Origin: SIAJ01 sp036266155
GTDB lineage: Bacteria; Planctomycetota; Planctomycetia; Gemmatales; Gemmataceae
Assembly: GCA_036266155.1 (NCBI GenBank)
Contig: DATANR010000040.1
Location: 1 to 17,382 of the forward strand
Reading direction: 5' to 3'
Length of the DNA: 17,382 bases
In this document: one piece after another, positions 1 to 7,604 of the stretch
How positions within the stretch are numbered: the first letter of the stretch is position 1
How the letters are laid out: each line of letters starts with the position of its first letter
Made by a program: the position numbers and the translations under genes
Notes under the pieces: generated by a model
What the model was told of the DNA's origin: nothing
The model's input: only the letters and a program-made list of their open reading frames with translations
The model's database searches: none

Positions 1-30
1 GTCGTCTATCGTAAGGCCCGCGACGAGTGA
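1..30 (+). CDS. C-terminal tail of an upstream gene (partial)
   Basis: The first ten codons of frame 1 read VVYRKARDE and end at a TGA at 28-30. The codons are ordinary for this genome, and the next gene starts about 70 bases later on the same strand, so this may be the end of an upstream coding region. Only nine residues are visible, so no family can be named. It could equally be chance reading of non-coding DNA. Confidence 0.3.
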   Translation, partial: VVYRKARDE

Positions 31-100
31 CGTAACCAAAGATCGCTCGACATCCTCATCTGCCGTATGATGGCGACGACTGATGCAGGGAGCCGAGCGC

Positions 101-1285
101 ATGCCAACCGCCAAATCCGTTGCCGGCATCGTCACCGTCTACACGCGCCATTCCCACGCCGACCTCATTGTGGGCAAGATTCTGGAAGGCCCGCTGCACG
201 ACGGCAAAAACCTTTATGACCTGCGGCTCGCGTCGCTCTACGTCGATCAGTTTCCCGATGGCGACAAGAGCCGGGCGCTCGCGAAGAAGCATGGCTTTCG
301 ATTGTGTCAATCGATCGAGGAAGCGTTGACGCTCGGCGGTGACAGGCTGGCAGTCGACGGCGTCGTGGGCGTTGGCGAGCATGGCAAGTATCCGCAAAAC
401 GAGAAGGGCCAGATTCAATATCCCCGCCGCCAGTTCTTTGAGCAGGTCGCGAAGTGCTTTGCTCGAACCAAGACGAGCGTCCCGGTCTTCAGCGACAAGC
501 ATTTGTCCGCGAGTTGGGACGACGCGAAGTGGATGTACGACCGCGCTCGTGAGTTGATGATTCCGTTTCTGGCCGGCTCGTCGCTGCCGTTGACCTGTCG
601 AAAGCCCGATCTCACGTTGCCCAAGAATTGCGATCTGACCGGCGCCGTCGCGCTTGGATATGGTCCGTACGAGGCCTATGGCTTCCACATGCTCGAAGCG
701 TTGCAGTGCATGGTCGAACGTCGCAAAGGCGGCGAGACGGGCGTCGCGGCCGTCACGGCGTTGACCGGCGACGCGATGTGGCAAGCCTGCGACCGCGGCG
801 AATTCTCGAAGACACTCGTCGAAGAAGTAATTCGCAGGGCGCCCGCGATCGCCAAGGGCGACTATCGCGAGATTACGCGGAAGAATGCCGACGCGAGCGT
901 CTGGCTGATCGAATATCGCGACGGCTTCAAGGCGGCGGCAGCGCTGCTCAATGGTCTGATCCACGAAGGCGACGGCGGCTCCTTCTGCTTCGCCGGCCAA
1001 ATTCGGGGTGAAGCCGCGCCGAAGTCGTGTCAGTTCTATTTGCAGCAATCCGATCCGTTCGCCCACTTCATCGAGTTGGTCAAGGCGATCGAAAAGCTGG
1101 TGACGACCGGGCACGCACCGTACCCGGTGGAGCGCACGTTGTTGACGACGGGCATTCTGGATGCCATCATGACGAGCCGTCAGCAGGGCGGCAAGCGGAT
1201 CGAAACGCCGCACCTGCGCATTGCCTATCAGCCAACCGATTGGCCGCATGCGAGCGGGGCAATTCCAAAATTGATCGAGCGCTAG
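101..1285 (+). CDS. Conserved hypothetical protein of unknown function, cytoplasmic
   Basis: This is a 394-residue protein with no signal peptide or membrane segment. I chose ATG 101 over in-frame ATG 83 because AGGGAG at 87-92 sits eight bases before it. The N-terminus (VAGIVTVYTRHSHADLIVGK) resembles a nucleotide-fold beta strand and loop. Distinct motifs follow: VGEHGKYPQNEKGQ (about residues 90-105), VFSDKHLSASWDDAKWMYDR, FLAGSSLPLTCRKP, and YGPYEAYGFHMLEALQCMVERRKGGETG. From memory, very similar motifs occur in an uncharacterised family of planctomycetes and acidobacteria, sometimes loosely labelled oxidoreductase. No catalytic residues can be assigned, so I give no function. The gene is followed after 21 bases by a secreted protein, which suggests co-transcription. 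Confidence 0.85.
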   Translation: MPTAKSVAGIVTVYTRHSHADLIVGKILEGPLHDGKNLYDLRLASLYVDQFPDGDKSRALAKKHGFRLCQSIEEALTLGGDRLAVDGVVGVGEHGKYPQNEKGQIQYPRRQFFEQVAKCFARTKTSVPVFSDKHLSASWDDAKWMYDRARELMIPFLAGSSLPLTCRKPDLTLPKNCDLTGAVALGYGPYEAYGFHMLEALQCMVERRKGGETGVAAVTALTGDAMWQACDRGEFSKTLVEEVIRRAPAIAKGDYREITRKNADASVWLIEYRDGFKAAAALLNGLIHEGDGGSFCFAGQIRGEAAPKSCQFYLQQSDPFAHFIELVKAIEKLVTTGHAPYPVERTLLTTGILDAIMTSRQQGGKRIETPHLRIAYQPTDWPHASGAIPKLIER

Positions 1286-1306
1286 ACGGCAGGAAGGAAA
1301 TTAATC

Positions 1307-2569
1307 ATGCGATCATGTTGGACAACGTCAGTGTGTTTCCTTTGTGTCTTTGGTGCGGACGCATCCGCGGCCGACTGGTTGCTCGCGAAGGCATACAAGC
1401 TGCCGAGCGAGTACACGAATCAGGAGAGCGGCTATTTTTCGATCATCCAGGGTCACAACGGCAAGCTCTACATCGGCTCCGCGAAATACGGTGTCGATGC
1501 GTATTTGCTGGAGTTCGACCCTAAGACGGAAAAGACGCGGATGGTCATGGACGTCCACGAAGTGATCGGTTCCAAGGCCACAGGCTTCGCGGCCCAGGCC
1601 AAGATTCACACACGCAACAACGTCGGCACGGTCACCGGCAAAATCTACGTCGGGTCAAAGCAAGGCTATCCGGAGGCGGGTGAATCGCGTGATCTCTATC
1701 CGGGCGGATATGTCCTCACGCACGATCCGAAGACGGGGAAAAACGAGCACTTCGGCATTGCCAAGGCCAAGCACGGCCTCATTAGCGTGATGCCGGACGA
1801 GGACAACGGGCTCGCCTACGTGTCGACGTGCTCGGACGACCGGCCCATCGATCACACGCATTTCATGATCCTCGATTTGAAGACCAAGCAATACACGGAC
1901 CTCGGGGACATGGAGCAGTCGTACGCATTCATCGTGCTGGACGAGGAACACCGTGCTTGTCATCCGGTGCGCGGCGGTCAGGTTGCACGGTACGATCCGA
2001 AGTTGAAGACGCTCGATCGGCTGACCGTGACGGTGGATGGCAAACCGTTGCCCAAGTCGCTGAGCAAGGATGACGCGGTTCTGAACTGGGATACAACAGC
2101 CGACCGCAAGATCTTGTACTCCGTCGAAATGTCCACGAACGAACTTTTCGCCTTTGACCTGACCGCGGCCGGCGACGCGATCCCGGGCCGCTCGCTCGGC
2201 AAACTGCTGCCAAACGCAAAGGCGACTGACTGTCGAGCGCTGGCGGTCGGACCCGACGGAATCGTGTGGATGGCCGTCACCGAACAGGGCCGGTCGGAAG
2301 GCCCGCTCATGCATCTCGTGAGTTTTTCACACGGGGACAGTGCCCCGAAGGATCAAGGACCGGTCGGCATCAAGAATCCGGATTATGTCGTGCTCACCAC
2401 GGCCGACGGCAAACCAAAGCCGTGGCATCACACGTTGCGCAGGGAGAAGGACGGTACGGTAACGCCCTGGGTCCCCCTGGGGATTGCGGCGACACAGGAT
2501 GGGACACCGTATGCCGTCACGCTGGCGCCGTTCACACTTTTGCGGTTCGAACAGTTCACGAAGAAGTGA
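1307..2569 (+). CDS. Secreted protein with beta-propeller-like repeats, function unknown
   Basis: This is a 420-residue protein. ATG 1307 has a strong ribosome-binding site, AGGAAGGA at 1291-1298. The N-terminus (about residues 1-22, ending ADASA/AD) looks like a Sec signal peptide, so the product is probably exported. The mature part has repeating strand-like blocks such as GKLYIGSAKYG, GKIYVGSKQGY, GLAYVSTCSDD, RKILYSVEMST, and GIVWMAVTEQG, interleaved with FDPKT / HDPKTGK / YDPKLKT phrases. This is the pattern of six- or seven-bladed propellers such as YncE- or lactonase-like proteins. No catalytic motif is evident. It lies 21 bases after the preceding hypothetical gene, so the two are probably one operon. 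The fold call rests on repeat appearance only. Confidence 0.85.
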   Translation: MRSCWTTSVCFLCVFGADASAADWLLAKAYKLPSEYTNQESGYFSIIQGHNGKLYIGSAKYGVDAYLLEFDPKTEKTRMVMDVHEVIGSKATGFAAQAKIHTRNNVGTVTGKIYVGSKQGYPEAGESRDLYPGGYVLTHDPKTGKNEHFGIAKAKHGLISVMPDEDNGLAYVSTCSDDRPIDHTHFMILDLKTKQYTDLGDMEQSYAFIVLDEEHRACHPVRGGQVARYDPKLKTLDRLTVTVDGKPLPKSLSKDDAVLNWDTTADRKILYSVEMSTNELFAFDLTAAGDAIPGRSLGKLLPNAKATDCRALAVGPDGIVWMAVTEQGRSEGPLMHLVSFSHGDSAPKDQGPVGIKNPDYVVLTTADGKPKPWHHTLRREKDGTVTPWVPLGIAATQDGTPYAVTLAPFTLLRFEQFTKK

Positions 2570-2630
2570 CCGTTGGCCGCCATTTCCCATAAAATACCGA
2601 CGCCTACCAATTCACAACTTGGGTCTGTCG

Positions 2631-3446
2631 ATGCCACTGCCGCTGGCTGGAAAAACAATCGCGCTGGCCGAGGGCCGGCAACAAGCGGAACTGGCGGCCC
2701 TCCTCGAAAAAGAGGGCGCGACAACGTTGCGCTGCCCGATGCTGAGCATCCTCGATGCCCCCGACCCGAAGCCGATCACGGCCTGGGTTAAGGACCTCGT
2801 TGCGGGCAAATTCGACTATGTCGTCTTGTTGACCGGCGAGGGACTGCGACGCCTGATCGCCATCGCCGAGAAGGCCGGTATCAAGGACAAGGCGGTCGAG
2901 GCGCTTGGGAAAGTCTCGATCGTCACGCGCGGACCGAAGCCGGGACAAGCGCTGCGTGAATTGTCGTTGAAGCCGACGCTTGTTGCCGCGGCACCGACCA
3001 CGGATGGTGTGATCACCACCTTGAAGAGACAGGACCTGAGCAAGAAGGTCGTCGGGGTCCAACTCTATAGCGAAAGCAATGCGCCGCTGACGGAATTTCT
3101 GGCGGCAGCAGGCGCGAAGGTGAAGACGGTTCAGCCGTATGTCTACGCCCCCGCCGCCGACGCGGAGCGCGTCGCCGACTTGATCAGTCGTGCCGCCGGC
3201 GGCGCGGTGGACGCCATCGTGTTCACCAGTTCGCCGCAGGTCGATCGCCTTTATGAGGTTGCCGCGGAGCGCAAGCTGGAAGACATTTGGCATCGGGCGC
3301 TCGACCGCGTGAAACTCGCGTCCGTCGGACCGCTGGTATCGGAGAACCTTCGCAAGCGTGGCGCCAAGGTTGAAATCCAGCCCGAACAGGGGTTCCAAAT
3401 GAAAAACCTGGTCCAACATATTCGTCGTGCCATGGGGGTAGAGTAA
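2631..3446 (+). CDS. hemD: Uroporphyrinogen-III synthase
   Basis: This is a 271-residue protein. The enzyme cyclises and inverts ring D of hydroxymethylbilane to make uroporphyrinogen III, the cytoplasmic branch point to haem and corrinoids. Family features visible are the opening LAGKTIALAEGRQQAELAALLEKEGA, FDYVVLLTGEGLRRL (about 61-75), the second half-domain with DAIVFTSSPQVDRLYEVA (about 194-211), and the C-terminal SVGPLVSENLRKRGAKV plus P-x-QGFQMKNLVQHI. The length matches the family (about 250-270). The open frame extends upstream to 2484, but that part overlaps the preceding gene, so ATG 2631 was chosen because family homology begins there. No clear Shine-Dalgarno is seen. Other hem genes are not adjacent, which is common. 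Sequence identity in this family is low, so the call rests on motif order. Confidence 0.85.
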   Translation: MPLPLAGKTIALAEGRQQAELAALLEKEGATTLRCPMLSILDAPDPKPITAWVKDLVAGKFDYVVLLTGEGLRRLIAIAEKAGIKDKAVEALGKVSIVTRGPKPGQALRELSLKPTLVAAAPTTDGVITTLKRQDLSKKVVGVQLYSESNAPLTEFLAAAGAKVKTVQPYVYAPAADAERVADLISRAAGGAVDAIVFTSSPQVDRLYEVAAERKLEDIWHRALDRVKLASVGPLVSENLRKRGAKVEIQPEQGFQMKNLVQHIRRAMGVE

Positions 3447-3572
3447 CGGCCCGCCACGTGCTTGAAGTATGCCGTCGCCGGCCGCGAGTGACGGAACCCT
3501 GCAGTATCCTTTGAGCAGCTTGCTTCGGAGTGGTCATTCGCTGCGCTCCCCTGGTCAACGTCTGGCCAACTC

Positions 3573-4610
3573 ATGTTGTCGCTCTCGATTCCATTCGTCC
3601 GAACGTCATTTCTGTACCTGCTGGTCCTGCTCCCACTTCTTGGGGCGATGTCACTGATCGCCGCGCGGCGACGCAAGGCCGCGCTGGGCCGTATGGGTCG
3701 CCCGGAAACCGTGGCCGGTCTTTCCTCGTTGCGCCCCGGCGGCCGGCGTCGATCACGCGTGCTGGTATTCCTCGGCCTCGCGAGTCTCATTCTCGCGGTT
3801 GCCGGGCCGCGCTGGGGCAAGGGCGGTGACGCGGGCGTTGTGGTCGGGCGTGACCTCGTGGTCGTTCTCGATCTCAGTCGAAGCATGACCGCCGCAGACA
3901 TGGCGGATCCCGTCAATCGCACCCGCTGGGAAGCCGCTCGTGCCGGCCTGCGTGACCTTGTTGCCGAGGTCGAAAAGCGAGGCGGACATCGCTTGGCGCT
4001 CGTCGTCTTCGCGGCCCGGCCGTGGGTGGTATGTCCGCTGACATCGGACTACGATCATTTCCGCGCTCGGCTTGACGAGTTCAGCCCGACGGCCCCTCCA
4101 CCGGAAGTGCGACCCGATCCTGATGAGCCGCTGGTTACGGGCACGGCAATCGGCGCGGCATTGCGCATGGCGCTAACAGCGCACGATCCACGGTTCCCCG
4201 GCTACCAGGATATCTTGCTGTTGAGTGATGGCGATGGGCCGGGCGTTGAAGTTGAGACTGAAGGAGGCGTCAAGGACGCGGCGGATCGACTTGTTCCCGT
4301 GTACGTCGTAGGGGTCGGCGACCCATTCCGGGCCACGGAGTTGGTGTTCGGTGAGGGCGAGAGTGCTGAATTCGTGGGTACGAAACTACAGGAAGGCTTG
4401 TTGCGCGAAATCGCCCGGCGTACACGCGGTGAGTATTTACCCGCACGGCGCGACGTGCCGCCGCTAGGCGATTGGTTCGCGCGGACCATCGAGCCGCGGC
4501 CGAGCCGAGAGCTTGCCGATGATGCCATGCCGCAGCCGAAGGATCGGAGCATTTGGTTCGCAGGCGTCGGGTTGATATTTCTGCTGTTGGGTTGGATATT
4601 GGAGCCGTGA
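3573..4610 (+). CDS. VWA-domain membrane protein, BatA/BatB type
   Basis: This is a 345-residue protein. It has membrane segments near residues 13-30, 62-79 and 329-343, with a von Willebrand factor A domain of about residues 92-290 between the second and third. The metal-ion-dependent adhesion site is intact: DLSRSM (D100, S102, S104), the threonine of GTAIG (about 191) and SDGDG (about 218-222). This layout is typical of the aerotolerance proteins BatA and BatB, which are thought to form an inner-membrane complex with an exposed VWA domain and to work with a MoxR-type AAA ATPase in stress or envelope functions. It is the first gene of a four-gene unit, and its stop codon overlaps the next start (TGATG at 4608-4612). 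No clear Shine-Dalgarno precedes ATG 3573. I cannot decide between BatA and BatB. Confidence 0.88.
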   Translation: MLSLSIPFVRTSFLYLLVLLPLLGAMSLIAARRRKAALGRMGRPETVAGLSSLRPGGRRRSRVLVFLGLASLILAVAGPRWGKGGDAGVVVGRDLVVVLDLSRSMTAADMADPVNRTRWEAARAGLRDLVAEVEKRGGHRLALVVFAARPWVVCPLTSDYDHFRARLDEFSPTAPPPEVRPDPDEPLVTGTAIGAALRMALTAHDPRFPGYQDILLLSDGDGPGVEVETEGGVKDAADRLVPVYVVGVGDPFRATELVFGEGESAEFVGTKLQEGLLREIARRTRGEYLPARRDVPPLGDWFARTIEPRPSRELADDAMPQPKDRSIWFAGVGLIFLLLGWILEP

Positions 4611-5458
4611 TGCGCGAACTGACTCGACTCGTCGTTGCGACATGGGTGTGCGTCCTGCTCGTTGCCGCGGGCGAGCAACGGCCAGTCGCCGATCGGTTGC
4701 GCGAGGGCAACGATGCGTTCGTACGGGGAGAATGGGAAGGCGCCGAGAGTCTGTACGCTCAAGCCGAGGAGCGGGCCGATGATCCCGGTCTAGTGGCCTT
4801 CAACAAGGGCGCAGCCCTGTATCGCCGTGGCGACTTCCGGCGTGCGGAGTTGTCGTTTCGGCGCTGTCTGGGCGACGCGGCCATTCCCGAAGAGCGTCGT
4901 GGGCGGGCACTTTACAACCTCGGAAACTGTCTGGTGCGCCAGGCGGGCGAGACAGACGTTAAGCAACTTCAATCGGCCATCGAGTGCTACGAGATGAGTT
5001 TGCTCGCCCGAGTCGATGACGGTTTGAAAACTGATGCCGGTTACAACCTTGAGGTTGCCAAATTGCTTTGGGCCAAGGCCCGGGCTCGACGCCCGGCTGG
5101 CGAACGCGATCCGGAATGGGATGAGTCGCCCGACGCCAAGCGTCCGCCGGATGCACCGAAATCGCCGAAGGATCCAGGGGCAGAGGCCGCGGGCAACGGA
5201 CAAAAGAACACGGAACCCGCGCCGAAACTTGAACTCGGCAAAGGACCGGAGGCGGGGACGACGCCAAAGGAAAGTCAGAAGACGGCGCCGGGCGCGGGCA
5301 ACTTGCCTGTGCTGCCCGACAATGGCGTGGTCGAATCGCTCACCATCGAAGACGCACGGACCGCGCTCAAGAGAGCCGAACTGCGCTTGCAGCGCGAACG
5401 CCGCAAGCTCCGGGAAGACGCGGCCCAGGGTGAGCGGCCACGGAATAACGACTGGTGA
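4610..5458 (+). CDS. TPR protein of the Bat operon (BatC-like)
   Basis: This is a 282-residue protein. ATG 4610 overlaps the stop of the VWA gene by one base, the mark of coupled translation. An N-terminal hydrophobic segment (about 4-21, RLVVATWVCVLLVAAG) is a signal peptide or anchor. Residues of about 25-155 form tetratricopeptide-like helices (REGNDAFVRGEWEGAESLYAQAEE, AFNKGAALYRRGDFRRAELSFRRCL, ALYNLGNCLVRQ), including the NKGAALYRRGDFRRAE phrase common in BatC/BatB fusion proteins. A long Pro/Lys/Glu-rich linker (about 160-230) follows, then a charged helix TIEDARTALKRAELRLQRERRKLRED. BatC proteins are periplasmic scaffold partners of the VWA proteins. Long antisense and alternate frames here are GC-driven shadows. 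Confidence 0.85.
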   Translation: MRELTRLVVATWVCVLLVAAGEQRPVADRLREGNDAFVRGEWEGAESLYAQAEERADDPGLVAFNKGAALYRRGDFRRAELSFRRCLGDAAIPEERRGRALYNLGNCLVRQAGETDVKQLQSAIECYEMSLLARVDDGLKTDAGYNLEVAKLLWAKARARRPAGERDPEWDESPDAKRPPDAPKSPKDPGAEAAGNGQKNTEPAPKLELGKGPEAGTTPKESQKTAPGAGNLPVLPDNGVVESLTIEDARTALKRAELRLQRERRKLREDAAQGERPRNNDW

Positions 5459-5711
5459 CATGCGTTTCGATTACATTCCTACATGCGTGCAACCTTGCGT
5501 CTTACGTCGATTATTCGCAATGAAATGTAGGGACTGTCGCATGCAACGAAATGCAATCTTCCGAGGGGGGTGTGGCAAAAGCGTGGCGATCTTGGCGACC
5601 TTACTCAAATACCCGCGGCAAACGCGCTTTTTCAAAAAGGAAGGTCGCCAACTTGGCGGGGCACAACAACCGGAATGGAATGCCGGACCAGCACGATGCG
5701 ACCGTGTCGAA
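5459..5711 (+). other. 253-base spacer inside the Bat operon with an 11-bp inverted repeat
   Basis: All other junctions of this operon overlap by one to four bases, but here 253 bases separate the TPR gene from batD. The frame of batD stays open through the spacer and has an ATG at 5460, one base after the preceding stop. The implied 84 residues are cysteine-rich (six Cys) and resemble nothing I know. TTGGCGACCTT at 5592-5602 is repeated inverted as AAGGTCGCCAA at 5641-5651, giving a perfect 11-bp stem around a 38-base loop. There is no T-tract after it, so it is not a standard terminator. It may be an insertion remnant, an RNA processing site or an untranslated regulatory hairpin. Confidence 0.5.
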
Positions 5712-6695
5712 ATGCAGTTCATCCGCGGATGGCTCGTCGTGGCGATGATCTTGAGCAGTCCGGCCGTAGGGCGCGCCGAAGTCGACATCCCCTCCATTGG
5801 ACAGCCGGTCCCGTTCTATGGGGCCGCGGGCAAGAACGTTCGAGTTGAAGCGAATGTTGAGCCCATCGAGCTTGGGCCGAACGATTTCCTGACCCTAAAG
5901 CTAACGATCTCGCGGCTCGACAACGCGAGTGACGTTCGGCGACCTGAACTGGGCGAGTTGGACGCCTTTCGCGACTTTCAAATTGACGACGACGCCAACT
6001 CGGAACCGGACCCGCCCGGCCAGCGCGTGTTCCGATACCGCTTACGGCCGCGTCGTGCCGCGGTCACCGCCGTTCCCGGTTTTGTGTTTCCCTATTTCGA
6101 CCCCACTTTGGAACAACCGCCGGACCGGCCCGACTTTCCATTTCGTAAGGCGCGAACCGAGCCGATCGCGATTCGCGTGCGCAAGACCGAGCGACCGCTT
6201 CAAATCGTGCCGGTGGACGTGCCATCGTTCGCCGCAGTTCCCGCGGTCGATTCGGCGTTCGCAATACCGGATTGGGTCCAATGGCTTGCACTGGCCATGC
6301 CGCCGGCGCTGGCCATCGGCATTTGCGTACTCTGGCAGATCATGAATCCGGCGGGCGCTCGATTGGCGCGCCGGCGACGCAGTCGGGCGGCACGTTCAGC
6401 GTTGAAAATGTTGAACGACTTGCCTCGTCGCGCGTCCGACGATGCCACCCCGGTCGCCCATGTGATTGCCGCTTATCTTGCGGAGCGCTTTGACCTGCCT
6501 GGACTCTACATTACTCCGGCCGATCTGGGCAATCGACTTGCCGAACTCGGAGTCGACGCGGCAACGGCTGCGAGTTGCGAAGAGTTCATGCGCGCGGTCG
6601 ATGCGGCCCGCTTTGCTCCGACGGCAATTGAGTCGACCGCGGCAATCATTCGCGACGCGGAAAACCTGGTGCGCCATTTGGAGGGCGAACCATGA
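5712..6695 (+). CDS. BatD-like membrane-anchored protein
   Basis: This is a 327-residue protein. ATG 5712 was chosen because it opens a textbook signal peptide (MQFIRGWLVVAMILSSPAVGRAEV, about residues 1-23). Starting at the in-frame ATG 5460 would bury it. Residues of about 40-165 form a beta-rich extracytoplasmic domain (VRVEANVEPIELGPNDFLTL, then YRLRPRRAAVTAVPGFVFPYFDP), the BatD/oxygen-tolerance pattern, though shorter than the usual multi-domain BatD. One membrane helix lies at about 189-210, followed by an Arg-rich stop-transfer (ARLARRRRSRAAR) and a helical cytoplasmic tail (about 225-327) with FDLPGLYITPADLGNRLAELGV. It overlaps the next gene by four bases (ATGA). The Shine-Dalgarno is weak. 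The family call rests on topology, motif and operon position. Confidence 0.82.
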   Translation: MQFIRGWLVVAMILSSPAVGRAEVDIPSIGQPVPFYGAAGKNVRVEANVEPIELGPNDFLTLKLTISRLDNASDVRRPELGELDAFRDFQIDDDANSEPDPPGQRVFRYRLRPRRAAVTAVPGFVFPYFDPTLEQPPDRPDFPFRKARTEPIAIRVRKTERPLQIVPVDVPSFAAVPAVDSAFAIPDWVQWLALAMPPALAIGICVLWQIMNPAGARLARRRRSRAARSALKMLNDLPRRASDDATPVAHVIAAYLAERFDLPGLYITPADLGNRLAELGVDAATAASCEEFMRAVDAARFAPTAIESTAAIIRDAENLVRHLEGEP

Positions 6696-7480
6696 GCGTG
6701 GCCGTGTTCATCGCGGTCGCCGCACTCGGAGCAGCGCCCGCCACGACCATTGCCGATGCTGACGCGGAGTACCGGGCCGGTATCGCCGCGGCGACCGATT
6801 CCGTGCAGGCACGCCCGCACTTCATCCGCGCGGCCGAGACATACGAATCCGACTGGAAGGTGGGTATTCGCAGCCCGGCGACCGCCCGCAACATGGCCCA
6901 GTGCCGCTACCTTGCCGGCGATCTTGGCGGCGCTATCCGCGATTATCGTCTTGGCCTGCGCATATTTCCGCACGATCCCGACTTGCGTGCCGGCCTCGCC
7001 TTTGCACGCGAACAGGTTGCGTATTCTCAGGTCGGCGACGTTGCTGAGGCCGCGCGGCCGCGCGACACGCATACGCCGCTCGACCGGCTGCCGATCTCGT
7101 TTGCGTGGCTCGAATGGGCAGCCATTGCTCTGGCCGGCTGTGCCTGGATTGTCCTGGCGCGCTCCTGGATCGTCGGCCGCGGCGGGTTGGCATTGTTTGG
7201 CGGGCTCCTGCTGTTAACTGCTGCCACGGCAGGTGTCTTGCTGCAATGGCAAGATCGCCGGCTTCGGGCAGTCTGGGCCGAGCCGACGGCAGTGGTTAGC
7301 GCATCCGGCGTCGAGCTGCGCACCGGCAACAGCGACGAATACCCGAAACGACTTGAAGGCCGGCTGCCGGCCGGCGTCGAAATGAAGGTGTTGAGCGAAC
7401 GCGGCGGTTGGCTCCACGTCGAATTGGCCGGCGGCGCCGTCGGCTGGGTGCCGCAGGGTCGCACGACCCAGGTTCAGTGA
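6692..7480 (+). CDS. TPR and SH3b-domain membrane protein (BatE-like)
   Basis: This is a 262-residue protein. ATG 6692 overlaps the batD stop as ATGA, with GAGGGCG just upstream. There is a short hydrophobic N-terminus (about 3-16). Residues of about 24-112 form TPR-like helices (AEYRAGIAAATDSVQARPHFIRAAETYES, ARNMAQCRYLAGDLGGAIRDYRLGLRIFPHDPDLRAGLAFAREQV). Two membrane segments lie at about 139-156 and 165-184. A C-terminal SH3-type beta domain (about 200-258: VELRTGNSDEYPKRLEGRLPAGVEMKVLSERGGWLHVEL...GWVP) is present. TPR followed by two helices and SH3b is the classic BatE arrangement. It is the last gene of the unit, since a new promoter follows at about 7498. Confidence 0.85.
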   Translation: MSVAVFIAVAALGAAPATTIADADAEYRAGIAAATDSVQARPHFIRAAETYESDWKVGIRSPATARNMAQCRYLAGDLGGAIRDYRLGLRIFPHDPDLRAGLAFAREQVAYSQVGDVAEAARPRDTHTPLDRLPISFAWLEWAAIALAGCAWIVLARSWIVGRGGLALFGGLLLLTAATAGVLLQWQDRRLRAVWAEPTAVVSASGVELRTGNSDEYPKRLEGRLPAGVEMKVLSERGGWLHVELAGGAVGWVPQGRTTQVQ

Positions 7481-7497
7481 CATTGCGGCGAATGTCG

Positions 7498-7528
7498 TTG
7501 ACAGAAGTGCTGTCATGTCGAAGATTAT
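7498..7528 (+). promoter_or_regulatory. Promoter with palindrome at the -35 box, upstream of the transglutaminase gene
   Basis: A perfect TTGACA at 7498-7503 is followed at 19 bases by GATTAT (7523-7528), a plausible but long-spaced sigma-70-type promoter. The -35 box lies inside an inverted repeat, TGACAG (7499-7504) / CTGTCA (7510-7515) with a 5-base centre, which looks like an operator. The start is about 75 bases before the GTG at 7605. Confidence 0.45.
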
Positions 7529-7604
7529 CATTCACGCCAAAAAGTGTTCTTCCCGGACTTTGACTCAAGACCGGCTGTAGCCAGGACTCCAACGAGAGGT
7601 TGCC

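Noticed and set aside
56..1249. Long open frame of 397 codons on the minus strand
   Set aside because: It lies antisense to the conserved protein at 101-1285, is rich in Arg/Ala/Leu as expected of a GC-driven shadow, and shows no family motif.
2631..3419. Minus-strand open frame of about 270 codons
   Set aside because: It is antisense to hemD, whose family motifs are convincing. It is a shadow.
5460..5711. N-terminal extension of BatD starting at ATG 5460
   Set aside because: It would place a clear signal peptide at about residue 85. The start at 5712 is preferred, and the spacer is reported as a finding instead.
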